NCBI GenBank assembly: GCA_964346275.1
Contig: CAYFUR010000077.1
Location: 1-17,675, forward strand
From: CAYFUR01 sp964346275
GTDB lineage: Bacteria; Sumerlaeota; Sumerlaeia; SLMS01
Direction of reading: 5' to 3'
Length of the DNA: 17,675 nt
Shown: one piece after another, positions 7,184 to 14,604 of the stretch
Position numbering within the stretch: position 1 is the first letter of the stretch
How the letters are laid out: each line of letters begins with the position of its first letter
Translations under genes and position numbers: made by a program
The notes under the pieces: generated by a model
Told to the model about the DNA's origin: nothing
The model's database searches: none
Seen by the model: only the letters and a program-made list of their open reading frames with translations

Positions 7184-8445
7184 CAACGGATTCCCGCCGG
7201 ATCACCTCCCTCTCGGTCGATGGCAATTCCATTATGGCCGCGGCCGTCGAAATCGACGGCAATAGGCTCCGGGTGCTTGCCATCGAGCACCGCCAGACCG
7301 ACCACCTGGTGGAGTTGATCAAGCGCGTCCGCCATCCCATCTTTATGGAGATCCACCACCGGTGGTTTCCCGGCCGGGAAGAAATCCGCGACCACCTTTC
7401 GGAGATACTTGCTAAAGAGGAGTTTCAGAACCCGGTTCTCCTCGCCCTCTCGCCCGACAAGGTGAACTCGGCAGAGGAAACGGGCCCGCCGGGAGAGGGA
7501 CCGAGCCAGCATCGCCGCCTCTCCCTCCTTCGCCGCCTGATGCCGTCGAATCCCTATGGTTACCCCTGGCTCTTCTATTTCCGGGAAGTTCCCTCCTCCG
7601 ATGGCCAGCGCACCACCTATCTCTGGACCACACGCGTTTCTGACATCCTCCCCCTCACGGAAATCCTCCGCGATCTCGGGGCCACGCTTTTGGGGCTGCT
7701 CCCTTCTCAATGCACCGCCCATCACCTGGTGGCTTCTCTTCGGGGCTATGATCCCCGCCGTCCGGTCACGATTTGCCATGTGGGCAAGCTGCGCACCGTC
7801 TATATGACTCGGACGGCTGCTGGCTCCGTTCTATACAACGCTCTCCCGGTTGGCCTCGCGCGCGACGATATGCACTACTTCGAAAGTATTCCCCGCCATA
7901 CGGGGGAAGTGGAAGAACTGGGCAGCCGCCACGGAGATCTTTTTCTCTCTCCCGAATCCACGCCCTCGCCGCTGGTTGGCCGCTGGATCAGCTCTCCCCA
8001 GTTCGATTGCACGCGGCTCGCGAACCAGGTGGCGCGATACGCCGCCCGCGCCGTCCATCCCCAGGGCGCGGAGCATGCCGGCCCGCCCGGCGACCCGGGA
8101 GTCTTTCTTCTCGCCGGCAGCGGAAGCCGTGTTCCCCGTATGGAGAATTATCTTTCGGAACGGCTTCAAACGGAAGTTCGCCCTTTCGAAAAAGAGAACA
8201 TGGATTGCCTGCAGCCTGGTCCTGGCGTGTCCTGGCGGGATCTCAGCGATACGCTGCTGGCGAGCGCCGCGCCGCTCGAATTGATTTTTCCCGGCCAGGG
8301 GGCTGCCGCCCTCTTTCGCGGGCGTTTCGAAGGGTTGCCCATCCGCCGCGAGGGGCGTTCCATCGCGCCGATCCAGGATGATCAGATGTACGTTTTGGAA
8401 CAGAAGGTCGAGTTGCGAGAAGGCAGACAGGCGGCCAAGTCCTGA
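7180..8445 (+). CDS. PilM-like actin-fold protein, orphan and probably degenerate
   Basis: The start is the ATG overlapping the pgeF TGA (ATGA); this gives 421 residues. The layout recalls the PilM/FtsA actin-like fold: an N-terminal strand-loop ITSLSVDGNSIMAAAVEI (8-25), a central LGATLLGLLP (166-175), a second phosphate-loop-like segment VTICHVGKLRTVYM (196-209) and an adenosine-loop-like FLLAGSGSRVPRMENYLSERL (309-329). In PilM proteins the second loop usually begins with Asp-Gly or Asp-x-Gly; here His200 occupies that place, so ATP hydrolysis may be lost. PilM anchors the cytoplasmic side of type IV pilus machines, but no pilN, pilO, pilP or pilQ follows. No membrane segment is present. 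The assignment rests on fold-pattern recognition and is moderate. Competence- or sporulation-type actin homologues are alternatives. Confidence 0.55.
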   Translation: MTTDSRRITSLSVDGNSIMAAAVEIDGNRLRVLAIEHRQTDHLVELIKRVRHPIFMEIHHRWFPGREEIRDHLSEILAKEEFQNPVLLALSPDKVNSAEETGPPGEGPSQHRRLSLLRRLMPSNPYGYPWLFYFREVPSSDGQRTTYLWTTRVSDILPLTEILRDLGATLLGLLPSQCTAHHLVASLRGYDPRRPVTICHVGKLRTVYMTRTAAGSVLYNALPVGLARDDMHYFESIPRHTGEVEELGSRHGDLFLSPESTPSPLVGRWISSPQFDCTRLANQVARYAARAVHPQGAEHAGPPGDPGVFLLAGSGSRVPRMENYLSERLQTEVRPFEKENMDCLQPGPGVSWRDLSDTLLASAAPLELIFPGQGAAALFRGRFEGLPIRREGRSIAPIQDDQMYVLEQKVELREGRQAAKS

Positions 8446-8483
8446 TCTCTCCGGCTGGCAGATTCCTTGCCTCTCATTTCAAT

Positions 8484-8488
8484 AGAGG
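8484..8488 (+). promoter_or_regulatory. Ribosome binding site deciding the start of the secreted coiled-coil gene
   Basis: AGAGG (followed by TG) lies 8 nt before the ATG at 8497. This places the start ten codons inside the longest frame and leaves a proper signal peptide at the N-terminus. Confidence 0.6.
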
Positions 8489-8496
8489 TGTCTCTC

Positions 8497-9357
8497 ATGA
8501 AACCCCGTTTTTCGAAAACCATTGGATTGTCTCTCGCCCTTCTTGCCGCTGGGCCGCTCTTCGGCCAGGAGGCTCCGGACAGGGAGCCTGGAAGAGAAGA
8601 TGCCCCCAGGTTTGACCGCGAGGAAGTCCGCGATATGATGCGCGACCGCCGCGCCCAGTGGAACAATGGCCAGATGGAGCATCGCGAATATCGGCTCCAC
8701 GACCGCCGGGGCGCCGAATTCCTGCGCCATGTCGTCATGCTTCATCGCGAAGCCATGGAGCTCCATGAGCGGGAATTCGAGATCGATGAAATGCGCGAAC
8801 GCGTGGAAGAGCAGGTCGAAAACGATCGGCTGGAGCCCGAGCAGGCGGAACGCCGGGAACGCATCATCGAGCTTCGCTCGGAACTCCTCGAGCTTGAACG
8901 CGAGGAATTTGCTTTCCGTGTCCACGAGCACAGCACTCTCCTTTTGGAGCGGGTAGAGAACCGCCTCGAATCAGAGCAGAGACTGCGCGTTCCACGGGAT
9001 ATGGCCGAAGCATTTGCCGGCCGTTTGCAGGAAATTCACGAAGCGAGCGGCGAGGGCTTTGAAGAGTTATATGATGTTCTCCGCGACAAAGGAATCCTCA
9101 GCGAAATGGCGGACAAGTCTCCCCCCTATGAGCAGCGCCTGCGCCACGAGGTGAAGATTCTCCGCGAACGCCTCAACCGCCTGGAGCAGGAACTGGGCGA
9201 GGATGGAGATGGTTTCGAGTATTTCGCTCCTCCCGCTCCTGATCCCGGTCCGCCCCCCATCGCACCGGAAGACCGCGCCCAGTTTCAGGGGACCCAGGAT
9301 CCGGCTCCCCCGGCAGCCCGCCGGGACCGCCAATCGCGCGGCCGGGAGGAGCGCTAA
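8497..9357 (+). CDS. Secreted, highly charged coiled-coil protein of unknown function
   Basis: From the ATG at 8497 the product is 286 residues. It begins with a Sec signal peptide (MKPRFSKT, then a Leu/Ala core, cleavage likely after LFG before QEAP). The mature protein is extremely rich in Arg and Glu, with long uninterrupted helical stretches (roughly residues 35-160 and 205-240) expected to form coiled coils. The C-terminus is proline-rich and disordered (APPAPDPGPPP) and ends in a basic Arg tail. I do not recognise a family; periplasmic helical stress proteins such as Spy or ZraP share only general character. It lies 51 nt after the PilM-like gene and 5 nt before the pseudouridine synthase gene, so it is probably in the same operon. 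Periplasmic location is inferred from the signal peptide. Confidence 0.75.
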   Translation: MKPRFSKTIGLSLALLAAGPLFGQEAPDREPGREDAPRFDREEVRDMMRDRRAQWNNGQMEHREYRLHDRRGAEFLRHVVMLHREAMELHEREFEIDEMRERVEEQVENDRLEPEQAERRERIIELRSELLELEREEFAFRVHEHSTLLLERVENRLESEQRLRVPRDMAEAFAGRLQEIHEASGEGFEELYDVLRDKGILSEMADKSPPYEQRLRHEVKILRERLNRLEQELGEDGDGFEYFAPPAPDPGPPPIAPEDRAQFQGTQDPAPPAARRDRQSRGREER

Positions 9358-9362
9358 GCTCG

Positions 9363-10103
9363 GTGGACAGCCAGGAAACCCTGCGTATAGCGCAATACCT
9401 CGCGAGATGCGGCGTCGCCTCGCGCCGCAAGGCGGAAGCCATCATCCGTGAAGGCCGAGTCTCTGTGAATGGCGAAATCGCGCAGGACCTCGGGCGCCAG
9501 ATCCATTCTGCCCGCGACCTCGTGGAGGTCGATGGCCGGAAGGCCGAACTCGAGTCCTGGCCACTCACCCTGGCGATGAATAAACCCACCGGCGTGGTCG
9601 TCACTCGCGGCGACCCCCAGGGGCGCAAAACTGTCTATGACATTCTGCCGCCGCAATACGCTCCCCGCGCCAGCGAACTTGTCTATGCGGGCCGGCTGGA
9701 TATCATGACCAGCGGCTTGCTGATTCTTTCCACCGATGGCGGCTTGATTCAACGCCTGACGCATCCCCGCCACCATCTGGCCAAAACCTATGAAGTCGAA
9801 ACAGGGACGCCCCTTTCCGCCGATGACCTCGACAGGCTGCGCCGCGGAGTCGAACTGGAAGACGGCCTGGCCCTGCCAACCAAGGCACGGGAGCTTGGCC
9901 CGGGGCGCTTTGAGATCGTCTTGACCGAGGGACGCAACCGCCAGGTGCGCCGCATGGTCGAGGCTCTGGGCGCGCGGGTGGCTCAACTCCGGCGCACCGC
10001 CGTGGGGGGCTTGCGGCTCGACAGGTTGAAGCTGAGGAAAGGCGAAGTTCGGGAACTGGATGAACGTGAAATCGGCCTTTATCTCTCTCCCGGGACAGAC
10101 TAG
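9363..10103 (+). CDS. rluB: 23S/16S rRNA pseudouridine synthase, RsuA/RluB family
   Basis: This enzyme isomerises a specific uridine in ribosomal RNA to pseudouridine. The 246-residue protein has an N-terminal S4 RNA-binding domain (about 7-60, with LARCGVASRRKAEAIIREGRV) followed by the catalytic domain. The signature YAGRLDIMTSGLLILSTDG (108-126) contains the catalytic D113, and HLAKTYEV (138-145) and GRNRQVRRM (around 195-203) are typical of RluB/RsuA/RluE/RluF. The start is GTG at 9363; the ribosome site GGGAGGAG (9344-9351) sits inside the end of the preceding gene, 11 nt upstream, which ties it to that operon. RluB (23S) is favoured over RsuA (16S) by overall likeness, but the exact target uridine cannot be proven here. 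Confidence 0.9.
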   Translation: MDSQETLRIAQYLARCGVASRRKAEAIIREGRVSVNGEIAQDLGRQIHSARDLVEVDGRKAELESWPLTLAMNKPTGVVVTRGDPQGRKTVYDILPPQYAPRASELVYAGRLDIMTSGLLILSTDGGLIQRLTHPRHHLAKTYEVETGTPLSADDLDRLRRGVELEDGLALPTKARELGPGRFEIVLTEGRNRQVRRMVEALGARVAQLRRTAVGGLRLDRLKLRKGEVRELDEREIGLYLSPGTD

Positions 10104-10177
10104 CGTTCCTTCCGAAACCGGCAGAACACAGAGATACCCTTTCGCCGGGAAATCTTTCAAAACGAGAAGGATGATTC

Positions 10178-11338
10178 ATGGCCGCAACCGAGCGGGATGT
10201 GGAATTGATGCGGCGGGCGCTGGAGCTTGCGGCCCGCGGGGCTGGCCTGACCCGGCCCAATCCAGCCGTTGGCGCGGTGATGACCACCACCGGCGGGGAA
10301 GTGAAAGCAGAAGGCTCTCACCGCCGCGCGGGCGAGCCCCACGCCGAGATCGAAGCTCTCCGGGACGCAAAAGCCAACGGGTTCGACCCCAAGGGCGCCA
10401 CCATGTATGTCACCATGGAGCCGTGCAACCACACGGGCAAAACGGGCCCCTGCACCGAGGCGCTGATCGAGGCTGGCCTCTCGCGCGTTGTGATCGGCCA
10501 GCGCGACCCCCACAAAAATGCCGGTGGGGGAGTTGACCGCCTGCGCGACGCGGGAATCGACGTCGTCACGGGCGTTCTCGCTTCAGAGGCGCGCCAGATG
10601 AACCCGGGATTCAATACCCTGCATTTGCTCGGGCGGCCCCTCGTGACCGTGAAATGGGCCATGAGCCTGGACGGCTGCACGGCTGTTCCCTCCGGGGATT
10701 CCAAGTGGATTACCGGGCCTGCCGCCCGCGAGGAAGTGCATCGCCGCCGCGCGCGCCACGACGCGGTGGTGGCGGGGATCGCCACCGTTTTGCGCGACGA
10801 CGCCCGGCTGACTGTACGCTTGCCGGAAGGCGAGCGTGACAAGGTGCTGCCGCCCGATTTCGCGCCCCTCCGCGTGGTGACGGATTCCAAGCTGAGGCTT
10901 TCCCCCTTCTCCGCCTTTGTGCGCGAAGCGGACGAAAAGGCCCTGCTCGTTTGCTGCGATGACGCCCAGAAGAACGCGGAAGAGCGCCTCGTCAAGGCGG
11001 GCGCCGAAGTCGTACGCGTCCCATCCGGGGGAGGAGGCGTTTCGCTGAAGGCGATGCTCGAGGAGTTGAAACGCCGCGACTTGCAGTCCGTCTATGTCGA
11101 GGGCGGACGCACCATCGCCGGTCAATTCTTCAGCGAAGGCCTTGTCGACCATGTGGAAGCCTGGATTGCGCCGCGCGTTGTCGGCGGCGGGCCGGAACAC
11201 CTCGGGCCGCTGCGGCGCCGCGATCCGCTCGAAAAGCTCGCCCAGGCCACGCCGCTTCACCATGTGGCCACGCAATCAAACGGTCAAGACATGCTCATGG
11301 AGGGCTGGGTGACCGATCATCTTTTCATCGAAACCTGA
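10178..11338 (+). CDS. ribD: Bifunctional riboflavin biosynthesis protein RibD (deaminase/reductase)
   Basis: RibD deaminates the pyrimidine intermediate made from GTP and then reduces its ribosyl side chain, two steps of riboflavin synthesis in the cytoplasm. Of 386 residues, the N-terminal deaminase domain (about 1-145) shows the zinc site H55-A-E57 and PCNHTGKTGPC with C83 and C92. The reductase domain (about 152-380) begins at RPLVTVKWAMSLDG (153-166) and carries KWITG (176-180), a HDAVVAGIATVLRDD segment (194-208) and YVEGGRTIAGQFFSEGLVDH. A GAGAAGG ribosome site lies 7 nt before the ATG. No ribE, ribB or ribH is adjacent, and I see no FMN riboswitch in the 74-bp gap upstream, so the gene stands apart from the usual rib operon. 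Confidence 0.95.
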   Translation: MAATERDVELMRRALELAARGAGLTRPNPAVGAVMTTTGGEVKAEGSHRRAGEPHAEIEALRDAKANGFDPKGATMYVTMEPCNHTGKTGPCTEALIEAGLSRVVIGQRDPHKNAGGGVDRLRDAGIDVVTGVLASEARQMNPGFNTLHLLGRPLVTVKWAMSLDGCTAVPSGDSKWITGPAAREEVHRRRARHDAVVAGIATVLRDDARLTVRLPEGERDKVLPPDFAPLRVVTDSKLRLSPFSAFVREADEKALLVCCDDAQKNAEERLVKAGAEVVRVPSGGGGVSLKAMLEELKRRDLQSVYVEGGRTIAGQFFSEGLVDHVEAWIAPRVVGGGPEHLGPLRRRDPLEKLAQATPLHHVATQSNGQDMLMEGWVTDHLFIET

Positions 11339-11410
11339 TTTCCGGAAAGATTTTCGTTCGCCCCCAAGAGCGATCATTTGAAAAGTCTCTCGCATGCCGC
11401 TGGATTCACC

Positions 11411-11441
11411 AATGTGGAACGGGGAAAGCCGCCCCCACATT
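11411..11441 (+). promoter_or_regulatory. Hairpin in the rocD leader, directly before the ribosome site
   Basis: AATGTGG (11411-11417) pairs with CCACATT (11435-11441), and GGG/CCC inside can extend the stem. It ends 3 nt before the GGAGGAG at 11445, so it may act as a ribD terminator or affect access to the rocD ribosome site. No long U-run follows. Its function is inferred from position only. Confidence 0.4.
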
Positions 11442-11444
11442 TAT

Positions 11445-11451
11445 GGAGGAG
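11445..11451 (+). promoter_or_regulatory. Ribosome binding site deciding the rocD start
   Basis: GGAGGAG lies 6 nt before the ATG at 11458. The longer frame would start at an ATG (11443) whose own codons form this Shine-Dalgarno sequence, so that upstream start is rejected. Confidence 0.8.
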
Positions 11452-11457
11452 CCTCAC

Positions 11458-12687
11458 ATGCCGCTGACCATGCCGGAACAAATGGACAACCTTTCTTCAA
11501 CGGAGTTGATCGCCCTGGAGGATCAATACGGCGCGCGCAACTACAAGCCGCTCGACGTTGTCATCGCCCGCGGCGAGGGCGTCTGGGTCTGGGACGTCGA
11601 AGGAAAGAAATATCTCGATTGTCTTGCGGCCTACTCGGCGGTCAACCAGGGGCATTGCCATCCGCGCATTATCGAGGCGCTGAAGACCCAGGCGGAAAAG
11701 CTCACGCTCACCTCCCGCGCCTTTCGCAACGACCAGCTCGGGCTGCTCTATCGCGACCTTTGCGAGCTGTCAGGGCGCGAAATGGTCCTGCCCATGAACA
11801 GCGGCGCCGAAGCCGTGGAAACCGCCATCAAGGCGATCCGCAAATGGGCTCATTCCGTGAAGGGCATCCCCATCGGGGAAGCGGAAATCATTGTCTGCAG
11901 CAATAACTTCCACGGCCGCACGACGACGATCGTCAGTTTCAGCACCGAGGAAGGCTACCGCCACTGGTTCAAGCCCTTCACCCCGGGATTCAAAGCGGTG
12001 CCTTACGGCGACCTGGAAGCCCTCCGCGCGGAAGCGAACGACAAGACGGCGGCGATCCTTTTCGAGCCGATCCAGGGCGAGGGCGGCATCCAGATTCCCC
12101 CCGATGGCTACCTCCGCGGCATCCGCGAGTTGTGCGATGAACACAACGTTCTCATGGTATCCGACGAAATCCAGACGGGCCTTGGCCGCACGGGCAAGTT
12201 CCTCGCGGAAGAGCACGAAGGCGTCCGCGCCGACGTGGTGCTGATCGGCAAGGCCCTCACCGGCGGCGTCTATCCGGCCTCCGCCATGCTGGCCAGCCGC
12301 GAGGTGCTGGGCGTGTTCCAGCCCGGCGAACACGGCAGCACCTACGGCGGCAATCCCCTCGCCTGCGCTGTCGCGCGCGCGGCGCTCCGGGTTCTGATCG
12401 ACGAAGGCCTCATCGACAACGCGGCGGAGCTTGGTCCCTACGTGCTGGAAAAACTCCGCGCCCTGGAGAGCCCCCACGTGAAAGAAATCCGCGGCCGCGG
12501 CCTGATGATCGGCATCGAGCTGAAAGAGGACGCCGGCGGCGCGCGCCGTTTTTGCGAGCGCCTCCAGGAACTCGGCGTGCTCTGCAAGGAGACTCACTCC
12601 ACCATCATCCGCATCGCACCGCCGCTTGTGATCACGCGCGAGCAGGCCGACTGGATGATTGAGCAGATCGCTGTGGCATTGGCCTGA
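11458..12687 (+). CDS. rocD: Ornithine--oxo-acid aminotransferase (ornithine aminotransferase)
   Basis: This PLP enzyme moves the delta-amino group of ornithine to 2-oxoglutarate, giving glutamate semialdehyde and linking arginine/ornithine breakdown to proline and glutamate. The 409-residue length is normal. The N-terminal signature YGARNYKPLDVV (24-35) and DCLAAYSAVNQGHCHPRI (54-71) are specific for ornithine rather than acetylornithine aminotransferases. PLP contacts visible are SGAEAVETAIK (115-125), SDEIQTGLGRTGK (235-247, with D236) and the Schiff-base lysine K265 in LIGKALTGG. STYGGNPLACAVA follows further on. The gene is 119 nt after ribD, with a hairpin between, so it may have its own transcript. 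No rocA, rocF or arginase gene is in the window. Confidence 0.95.
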   Translation: MPLTMPEQMDNLSSTELIALEDQYGARNYKPLDVVIARGEGVWVWDVEGKKYLDCLAAYSAVNQGHCHPRIIEALKTQAEKLTLTSRAFRNDQLGLLYRDLCELSGREMVLPMNSGAEAVETAIKAIRKWAHSVKGIPIGEAEIIVCSNNFHGRTTTIVSFSTEEGYRHWFKPFTPGFKAVPYGDLEALRAEANDKTAAILFEPIQGEGGIQIPPDGYLRGIRELCDEHNVLMVSDEIQTGLGRTGKFLAEEHEGVRADVVLIGKALTGGVYPASAMLASREVLGVFQPGEHGSTYGGNPLACAVARAALRVLIDEGLIDNAAELGPYVLEKLRALESPHVKEIRGRGLMIGIELKEDAGGARRFCERLQELGVLCKETHSTIIRIAPPLVITREQADWMIEQIAVALA

Positions 12688-12794
12688 ACGGCGAACAGGC
12701 GCGTAGCGAGAAGGCATGATCTTTTGCCATTGCCTGTATTCTTTGGTTGCCCTTTGATGCCTGAAAAAGCGGGCAACAATTTAAAGAGAAGTAG

Positions 12795-13346
12795 ATGAGC
12801 GAAGACAAGCCGCCAGAAAGCAGTAAGCAGACAAACAAGGTGAAATATCTGTTTCTCATTGTTCTGGGTGTGATTGCGATTACATTCACGCTTTATACAA
12901 ATGAATCGGATTACTGGGACCAAGCCATCACCCGTTTTGTAAAACGCTCTTTATCAGGGGATTTATTCTCCACGCATCCGATTGAGAAGGCCTTGTCGGA
13001 AGCTGACATGGGAAGCTATACATCAGCGGATCTCCCGGGTGCGGCCCACATTGTCACCCATGATGGTTTTCACTTCGTCTGCATAATGACAGACGACGGG
13101 GAAGCTGACCCTGGCTGGGATGAAGAAAACGAAGATTATATTCATAAGGAGACCGGCCTCGTCGAGTTCTATTGGTGGTATCACGAAACAGAGGGAGGCG
13201 CCACGTTTCATGCCGATTGGTTCCACGAGGACTATGGAAGGTTGAGCCTTTCGACCGGAGCCGACCATTCAATCGATAGAGAATTCGCCCGCGAAGAAGC
13301 GGCGGAAGTCTTTCAACAGGTCGAGCAAATTCTCCTGGAAGAATGA
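12795..13346 (+). CDS. Membrane-anchored acidic protein of unknown function, AT-rich gene
   Basis: This 183-residue protein has a short polar cytoplasmic head (1-16) and one transmembrane segment (about 17-34, YLFLIVLGVIAITFTLY). The rest is a largely acidic, aromatic-rich domain that would lie outside the membrane, with WYHETEGGATFHADWFHEDYG as a distinctive patch (a fragment of about 150-170). No family is recognised. Base composition differs sharply from the neighbours: 12841-12900 is about 35 percent GC, while 12541-12600 in rocD is about 65 percent. Codon use follows this, so recent acquisition is plausible. A purine-rich AAAGAGAAG precedes the ATG. The gene is isolated, 107 bp after rocD, and is followed by a possible overlapping small ORF. 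Confidence 0.75.
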   Translation: MSEDKPPESSKQTNKVKYLFLIVLGVIAITFTLYTNESDYWDQAITRFVKRSLSGDLFSTHPIEKALSEADMGSYTSADLPGAAHIVTHDGFHFVCIMTDDGEADPGWDEENEDYIHKETGLVEFYWWYHETEGGATFHADWFHEDYGRLSLSTGADHSIDREFAREEAAEVFQQVEQILLEE

Positions 13347-13513
13347 TGGACTGGGCTCTGTATATCCACATCCCCTGCAGGGACGGATTCAGACAATGGG
13401 AACATGAGAAGTTGAGGTCTTTTACCTGTCTATACGTTGTTCCTATATTTTCAAAAGGTGCCGCAGAATCCACCTACAAATCCGTTTTTGATCCGTGGCC
13501 ATGCTTTCCTTAA
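13346..13513 (+). CDS. Possible small 55-residue ORF overlapping the stop of the AT-rich gene
   Basis: The ATG shares its A with the TGA of the preceding gene (TGATG), a classic coupling arrangement, and GGAAGA lies just upstream. The product would be 55 residues with a mixed composition (MDWALYIHIPCRDGF at the start), no signal peptide and no known motif. Its end runs into the left arm of the inverted repeat at 13492-13505. It could be chance; the only support is the overlap and the shared low GC. Confidence 0.25.
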   Translation: MDWALYIHIPCRDGFRQWEHEKLRSFTCLYVVPIFSKGAAESTYKSVFDPWPCFP

Positions 13514-13580
13514 AGTGATTGAATACAAAGAACGGGCAAGCATGGCTTGCCCGTTGCCAGGGCTGGAGCATGGCCACGGA
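13492..13580. repeat. Nested inverted repeat between convergent genes (inner hairpin copy B)
   Basis: A perfect 14-bp outer pair (TCCGTGGCCATGCT at 13492-13505 and its complement at 13567-13580) encloses a perfect 11-bp hairpin with loop ATG (AACGGGCAAGC at 13531-13541, GCTTGCCCGTT at 13545-13555). The outer arm begins 18 nt after the stop of the minus-strand methyltransferase gene. On the minus strand the inner hairpin is followed by TTGTATTC-like, moderately T-rich sequence, so it can serve as terminator, perhaps for both directions. The inner core equals that at 345-367. Confidence 0.75.
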
Positions 13581-13598
13581 AGTCCAGGTGTTCGTTTC

Positions 13599-14522
13599 CT
13601 ACTGCGCGTTAAAGCGATCGACTTCCTGGCGGAAGTAGCGAATGTGCTCCGGCGTGGTGCCACAGCATCCCCCGATGATGCGCGTGCCCGCCTCCAGCAG
13701 CGGATGCACGCCCATGGCCATCATGTCCGGCGTTTCGTGATAGACAATCCTGGTGCCCTGCATTTCCGGCTGCCCGGCGTTGGGCTGCGCCATCACGGGA
13801 ACGTTCGGCGCCCTCTTTTTGTATATCTGGACGACCTGCAGATAGTCTTTGATATCCAGGTTCGATCCGCAATTTTCCGCGATCACATCCACGCCGAGGT
13901 CCTGCATCGTTTCCGCCGCGCGTTCCGGGTCCACCCCCATCATCGTTTTCGGCGGACCGCTCACGGCGTGATCGAAGGCCATGCTGCCAATGACGGCGAC
14001 CTTGCCGATCTGTCCCGCTTCCTCGATGGCTTGCCTGGCGGCCTCGATGCCCGGCGTGAGTTCTTCCAGCGCCGTCATCGTTTCCACGATCAGCGCGTCC
14101 ACGTCCCCCTTTACCAGGCCGCGCGCCTGGACGAGGAAGGACTCGCGCACATCCGCCGCTTCGTCATCGCCGTAGGGCTCGAGCATTCCCCCATAGGGGC
14201 CGATGTCGCCCACGACCCAGCGATCCTCGCCCATGACCTCGCGCGCAATGCGGGCGCCCGCTTCGTTGATTTCTTCCGTGCGGTGCTCCAGCTTGTGGCG
14301 CGCGAGCGCCATGCGGCTGGCGCCGAAGGTATTCGTCAGGATCAGGTCGCTCCCCGCGTCGGCATAGCGCTTCTGAATCTCCTGGACCCAGTCGGGATGC
14401 TCGACGTTCCACAGTTCGCCGCACTGCCCGGTTTTCAGGCCGGCCTCCTGCAACTGGGTTCCCATGCCGCCATCGCCCAGCAGCACGCGTTTTTTCAGAG
14501 TCTCCAAAAGCGGTTCTCGCAT
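13599..14522 (-). CDS. Homocysteine S-methyltransferase family protein (zinc-type, BHMT/MetH N-terminal-like)
   Basis: Members of this family transfer a methyl group to homocysteine (or another thiol) to make methionine, using a zinc held by three cysteines. All three are present: C218 in AENCGSN and C286-C287 in GGCCGTTPEH. Other signatures are LLGDGGMGTQLQEAG (14-28), LTNTFGASR (62-70) and VGDIGPYGG (104-112). The 307-residue length equals one homocysteine-binding domain, so no cobalamin or folate domain is attached; the methyl donor (betaine, S-methylmethionine, or a partner corrinoid protein) is unknown. GGAGA precedes the ATG. It lies 82 nt after trpB on the same strand and is probably co-transcribed, though a hairpin sits between them. 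Confidence 0.9.
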   Translation of the reverse strand: MREPLLETLKKRVLLGDGGMGTQLQEAGLKTGQCGELWNVEHPDWVQEIQKRYADAGSDLILTNTFGASRMALARHKLEHRTEEINEAGARIAREVMGEDRWVVGDIGPYGGMLEPYGDDEAADVRESFLVQARGLVKGDVDALIVETMTALEELTPGIEAARQAIEEAGQIGKVAVIGSMAFDHAVSGPPKTMMGVDPERAAETMQDLGVDVIAENCGSNLDIKDYLQVVQIYKKRAPNVPVMAQPNAGQPEMQGTRIVYHETPDMMAMGVHPLLEAGTRIIGGCCGTTPEHIRYFRQEVDRFNAQ

Positions 14523-14565
14523 CGTTGATTCTCCAGGGTGTCGATCCGGTGAATTTCACGCACAT

Positions 14566-14589
14566 GGCCGCCGCTTCGAATCGGCGGCC
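14566..14589. terminator. GC-rich hairpin between trpB and the methyltransferase gene
   Basis: GGCCGCCG (14566-14573) pairs with CGGCGGCC (14582-14589) around an 8-nt loop. On the minus strand no U-run follows, so read-through into the methyltransferase gene is likely. A short T-run (GGTTTTTG) follows on the plus strand, where there is no gene. Confidence 0.35.
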
Positions 14590-14604
14590 CGGCTGGTTTT
14601 TGCC

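Noticed and set aside
10104..10177. FMN riboswitch before ribD
   Set aside because: The 74-bp gap is too short for the conserved RFN element and shows none of its stems.
12746..12777. GTTGCCC/GGGCAAC pairing between rocD and the AT-rich gene
   Set aside because: The 7-bp stem has an 18-nt loop and no U-run, too weak to call a terminator.
13437..14528. A 363-codon plus-strand frame opposite the methyltransferase gene
   Set aside because: The opposite strand holds an intact zinc-methyltransferase with three Cys ligands; the plus frame is a shadow.
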